Source: Thermoplasmata archaeon
Lineage (GTDB): Archaea; Thermoplasmatota; Thermoplasmata; Thermoplasmatales; Thermoplasmataceae
Assembly: GCA_021827885.1 (NCBI GenBank)
Contig: JAKAUD010000061.1
Location: 1 to 9,035, forward strand
Reading direction: 5' to 3'
DNA: 9,035 bases
The notes below the pieces were generated by a model. The model saw only the letters and a program-made list of their open reading frames with translations, had not been told where the DNA came from and did not search any database. Shown piece by piece: positions 7,556 through 9,035 of the stretch; position 1 is the stretch's first letter; every line of letters begins with the position of its first letter. A program made the position numbers and the translations under genes.

Positions 7556-7702
7556 TTATTCCAAAATCTCCCCTTGCACAATGATATTTTCCAAAAATTG
7601 AATGATTATCTTTCTCATACGAAACACAAAACCGTCATGATTCAACCCTTGCTCTCTCAAAATGCAGGAACTCCAAGCGGGAAGTGTTTTCACCTTAACC
7701 AT
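7556..7702 (-). CDS. Doubtful 48-residue reading frame
   Basis: An ATG-started frame lies in the gap on the minus strand. It is basic at the start and has a hydrophobic-amphipathic end (RKIIIQFLENIIVQGEILE at 30-48). The frame stays open about 15 codons upstream of the ATG to a TAG. No Shine-Dalgarno or clear TATA supports it, codon choice is unlike the neighbouring genes, and an even longer open stretch runs antisense to it. It is listed only because it would otherwise be lost. Chance is the simplest explanation. Confidence 0.12.
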   Translation of the reverse strand: MVKVKTLPAWSSCILREQGLNHDGFVFRMRKIIIQFLENIIVQGEILE

Positions 7703-7936
7703 AAACCTCACCCAGGAGAGTATAATTCGCTGGAATAAGTGGTATTTCTAAAATGTGGGTAGGTCGCGTCTTGAATTTCACAGATATTTACACAATAAGC
7801 ACTAAAAGCCAACACCAAATCGCGTTTGAGAAAATTTTATCCATGAGGTGCTCACAGCGGAGCTAAACAAAACATGGCAGGAGTTTTTGCTCGAATAATA
7901 GATGATTCGTAGTTACCGGCTCAAAAATTTAGAGAT

Positions 7937-7949
7937 AATTTTAACATAT
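7937..7949 (+). promoter_or_regulatory. Candidate TATA box for the PF04008 gene
   Basis: The AT-rich AATTTTAACATAT is centred about 25 bases before ATG 7968. This is the spacing expected for a leaderless transcript starting at that codon; ATG 7980 would have an 11-base leader. This promoter lies inside the longer open frame that begins at 7902, which argues against 7902 as the start. Confidence 0.4.
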
Positions 7950-7967
7950 CGTAATTGTTATCCTTAT

Positions 7968-8462
7968 ATGACCCAAGAGATGCAAATAAAGAGCGTGGAT
8001 ATTCCTATCCCTCCAGAGTGCAATATTATTCTGGGACAATCTCATTTCATCAAAACCATTGAAGACCTATATGAAATCATTGTGACCTCAAATCCGCAGG
8101 CAAAGTTTGGCATCGCCTTTTCTGAGGCCTCCGGCCCAAGGCTTGTCAGGACAGAAGGAACTGATGATGAACTCGCGCGTACTGCTGCAGAAAATGTAAT
8201 GAAGATATCATCAGGGCACTGTTTCCTTATAATAATGAGAAACATCTTTCCCATAAGTATCCTGAACCAGATCAAGAATTGCCAGGAGGTGGTAAATATC
8301 TTTGCAGCAACGTCTAATCCACTGAAAGTCCTTGTGGCAATGGAAGGGGATCGCGGAGCCATAATCGGAGTTATGGATGGGTTTACCCCAATAGGCATTG
8401 AAAATGAACGGGATGTTATAAAGAGAAAAAAGTTCCTGAGAGATATAGGATACAAAAAATAG
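7968..8462 (+). CDS. PF04008 family protein, 'adenosine-specific kinase' type
   Basis: This is a small cytoplasmic alpha/beta protein of the family annotated, from structural work, as adenosine-binding or adenosine-specific kinase; a firm in-cell role is not known to me. Matching blocks include NIILGQSHFIKTIEDLYE near the start, FSEASGPRLVRTEGTDDEL, FAATSNPLKVLVA, and GVMDGFTPIGIE followed by FLRDIGYKK at the end. The frame is open from ATG 7902 (186 residues), but the extra N-terminal 22-26 residues are not part of the family. ATG 7968 (164 residues, leaderless from the TATA at 7937-7949) or ATG 7980 (160 residues) fits better. I chose 7968. The stop TAG (8460-8462) shares its G with the first base of the following tRNA, so the mRNA end and tRNA maturation are linked. 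Confidence 0.88.
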   Translation: MTQEMQIKSVDIPIPPECNIILGQSHFIKTIEDLYEIIVTSNPQAKFGIAFSEASGPRLVRTEGTDDELARTAAENVMKISSGHCFLIIMRNIFPISILNQIKNCQEVVNIFAATSNPLKVLVAMEGDRGAIIGVMDGFTPIGIENERDVIKRKKFLRDIGYKK

Positions 8463-8534
8463 GACCCGTAGTGTAATGGATTATCATATGGGTTTCCGGA
8501 GCCCATGATCCGGGTTCGAATCCCGGCGGGTCTG
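8462..8534 (+). tRNA. tRNA-Arg, anticodon CCG
   Basis: The full cloverleaf can be drawn. Acceptor stem GGACCCG (8462-8468) pairs with CGGGTCT (8527-8533), with a G-U first pair, and the discriminator is G8534. The D arm spans 8471-8487, with GG in the loop and a weak stem. Anticodon stem TGGGT (8489-8493) pairs with GCCCA (8501-8505), with a seven-base loop TTCCGGA and anticodon CCG at 8496-8498. T arm is CCGGG-TTCGAAT-CCCGG (8510-8526). There is no intron and no encoded CCA (CTT follows). It reads CGG codons. It overlaps the stop codon of the preceding gene by one base. C34 means it is not a substrate for Elp3. Confidence 0.95.
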
Positions 8535-8582
8535 CTTCCCATGTGTCTGAATGCCCATAAAAGCACAATAATAAGACGAAGC

Positions 8583-9035
8583 TTATCTAACTATCAGTAC
8601 TGAGACCGGTGAATTAGCTGAAACCCTTTCAGAGACTGACCCCATGAATATCCCCCTTTTGAATCCGTGTTTTCTCGTACCCATAACAATGAGTCCGGCT
8701 TTATGTTCTTCAATCGCTGCGATAATTACGTTTTTCGGGTCTCCAACTCTAACCGATCCCTGAACGTTTTTTAATCCCCTGCTTTTGAGGGATGTGACCA
8801 TTCTCTCCAATTTATTTCTTGAACTCTTGACAAGTTCTTCTTCCTCGTCCCGAAGGATCTCGGTTGTGCCAGTCGTATCTCCTATGGGAGTGAAAAATGG
8901 CCGGACAACATTGATCAGATGAATGGTTGTATCAAGTTTTCTGTCTATAAGGCCAGCGGCAAATTCAACTGCCTTTTCAGATTCCTCGGAAAAATCAACT
9001 GCGACTATTATATTTTTCAGTTTTTCGTCAATATC
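8583..9035 (-). CDS. Universal stress protein (UspA family), cut by the window edge
   Basis: The frame is open from the TAA at 8583-8585 to the right end of the window, giving 150 residues; the start codon lies beyond 9035. Near the visible N terminus is the Usp signature IIVAVDFSEESEKAVEFAAG, and near the C terminus are GLIVMGTRKHGFKRGIF and MGSVSERVSANSPVSVLIVR. Family members bind ATP or AMP through G-2X-G-9X-G(S/T). Here the second glycine is Lys (GTRK), so nucleotide binding may be altered. Usp proteins are small cytoplasmic dimers induced by stress; the partner process is unknown. The gene converges with tRNA-Arg with 48 bases between. An internal ATG at 8810 would give only the second half of the domain and is not the start. 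Confidence 0.93.
   Translation of the reverse strand, partial: DIDEKLKNIIVAVDFSEESEKAVEFAAGLIDRKLDTTIHLINVVRPFFTPIGDTTGTTEILRDEEEELVKSSRNKLERMVTSLKSRGLKNVQGSVRVGDPKNVIIAAIEEHKAGLIVMGTRKHGFKRGIFMGSVSERVSANSPVSVLIVR

Larger units (their letters stand above)
7469..7967. other. Long gap between divergent genes without a convincing gene
   Basis: These 499 bases separate the permease (minus) from the PF04008 gene (plus). They hold the permease TATA-like box near 7481-7490 and the plus-strand promoter near 7937-7949. In between I find only short open stretches: minus 7556-7702 (48 codons from ATG), plus about 7528-7738 (about 70 codons without a stop but no good start), plus 7753-7866 (37 codons) and plus 7874-7912 (12 codons). 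The first two oppose each other over the same bases. None resembles a family I know. They could be chance frames or a decayed gene. No RNA gene, IS end or CRISPR repeat is recognised. Confidence 0.5.

Noticed and set aside
1392..7964. TTATCCT word shared by the top6B, elp3 and PF04008 upstream regions as a common regulatory site
   Set aside because: It also occurs inside coding sequence, and a six- to seven-base AT-rich word is expected several times by chance in 9 kb.
8462..8534. tRNA-Arg as an integration site of a mobile element
   Set aside because: No second copy of the tRNA 3' end, integrase or element gene is in the window; the neighbours are ordinary chromosomal genes.
8042..8566. 174-codon minus-strand frame over the PF04008 gene and the tRNA
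   Set aside because: It runs through a complete tRNA and opposes a conserved protein; the plus-strand reading explains the region fully.
1..9035. CRISPR arrays, insertion sequences, rRNA genes
   Set aside because: No regularly spaced direct repeats, transposase motifs, terminal inverted repeats or rRNA-like sequence were seen on either strand.

Overview
The window looks like chromosomal DNA from an archaeon. The evidence is a DNA topoisomerase VI gene pair, an archaeal-type Elp3, a PF04008-type small protein, a tRNA gene without encoded CCA, and AT-rich TATA-like boxes about 25-30 bases before start codons, with few Shine-Dalgarno sites (mostly leaderless transcription). The exported protein at the left end is rich in aromatic residues and glycine and poor in charge over its second half, as in proteins exposed to acid. 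I lean towards an acidophilic Thermoplasmata-like euryarchaeon, but lineage is inference. From memory, the classical Thermoplasma-type genomes were reported to lack topoisomerase VI, which would make this either a relative outside that group or an exception.

Layout. (1) 66-1316, minus: an unrecognised exported protein with a run of eight glycines at exact four-residue spacing, a Trp/Pro patch and a single cysteine as last residue. (2) 1317-1497: a divergent control region. The side facing the exported-protein gene carries a perfect 14-base dyad, a TATA box and an 11-base G/C homopolymer between TATA and start. The side facing the topoisomerase genes carries overlapping, mutually exclusive inverted repeats. 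(3) 1498-4422, plus: top6B and top6A, directly abutting, as one operon for the heterotetrameric type IIB topoisomerase. (4) 4538-6088, minus: Elp3 tRNA-U34 modification enzyme, convergent with top6A. (5) 6137-7468, minus: an APC-family amino acid permease, 48 bases upstream of elp3, with a bulged dyad in the gap. (6) 7469-7967: about 500 bases with no convincing gene. (7) 7968-8462, plus: PF04008 'adenosine-specific kinase' family protein, whose last stop-codon base is also the first base of tRNA-Arg(CCG) (8462-8534). (8) 8583 to beyond 9035, minus: universal stress protein, cut by the window edge.

Most genes are housekeeping (DNA topology, tRNA modification, transport, stress). The unusual part is the left end. 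There an apparently membrane-active exported protein is driven by a promoter built in a way that could switch by slippage of a poly-G tract and by a dyad-binding regulator. I could run no search, so novelty is not established.
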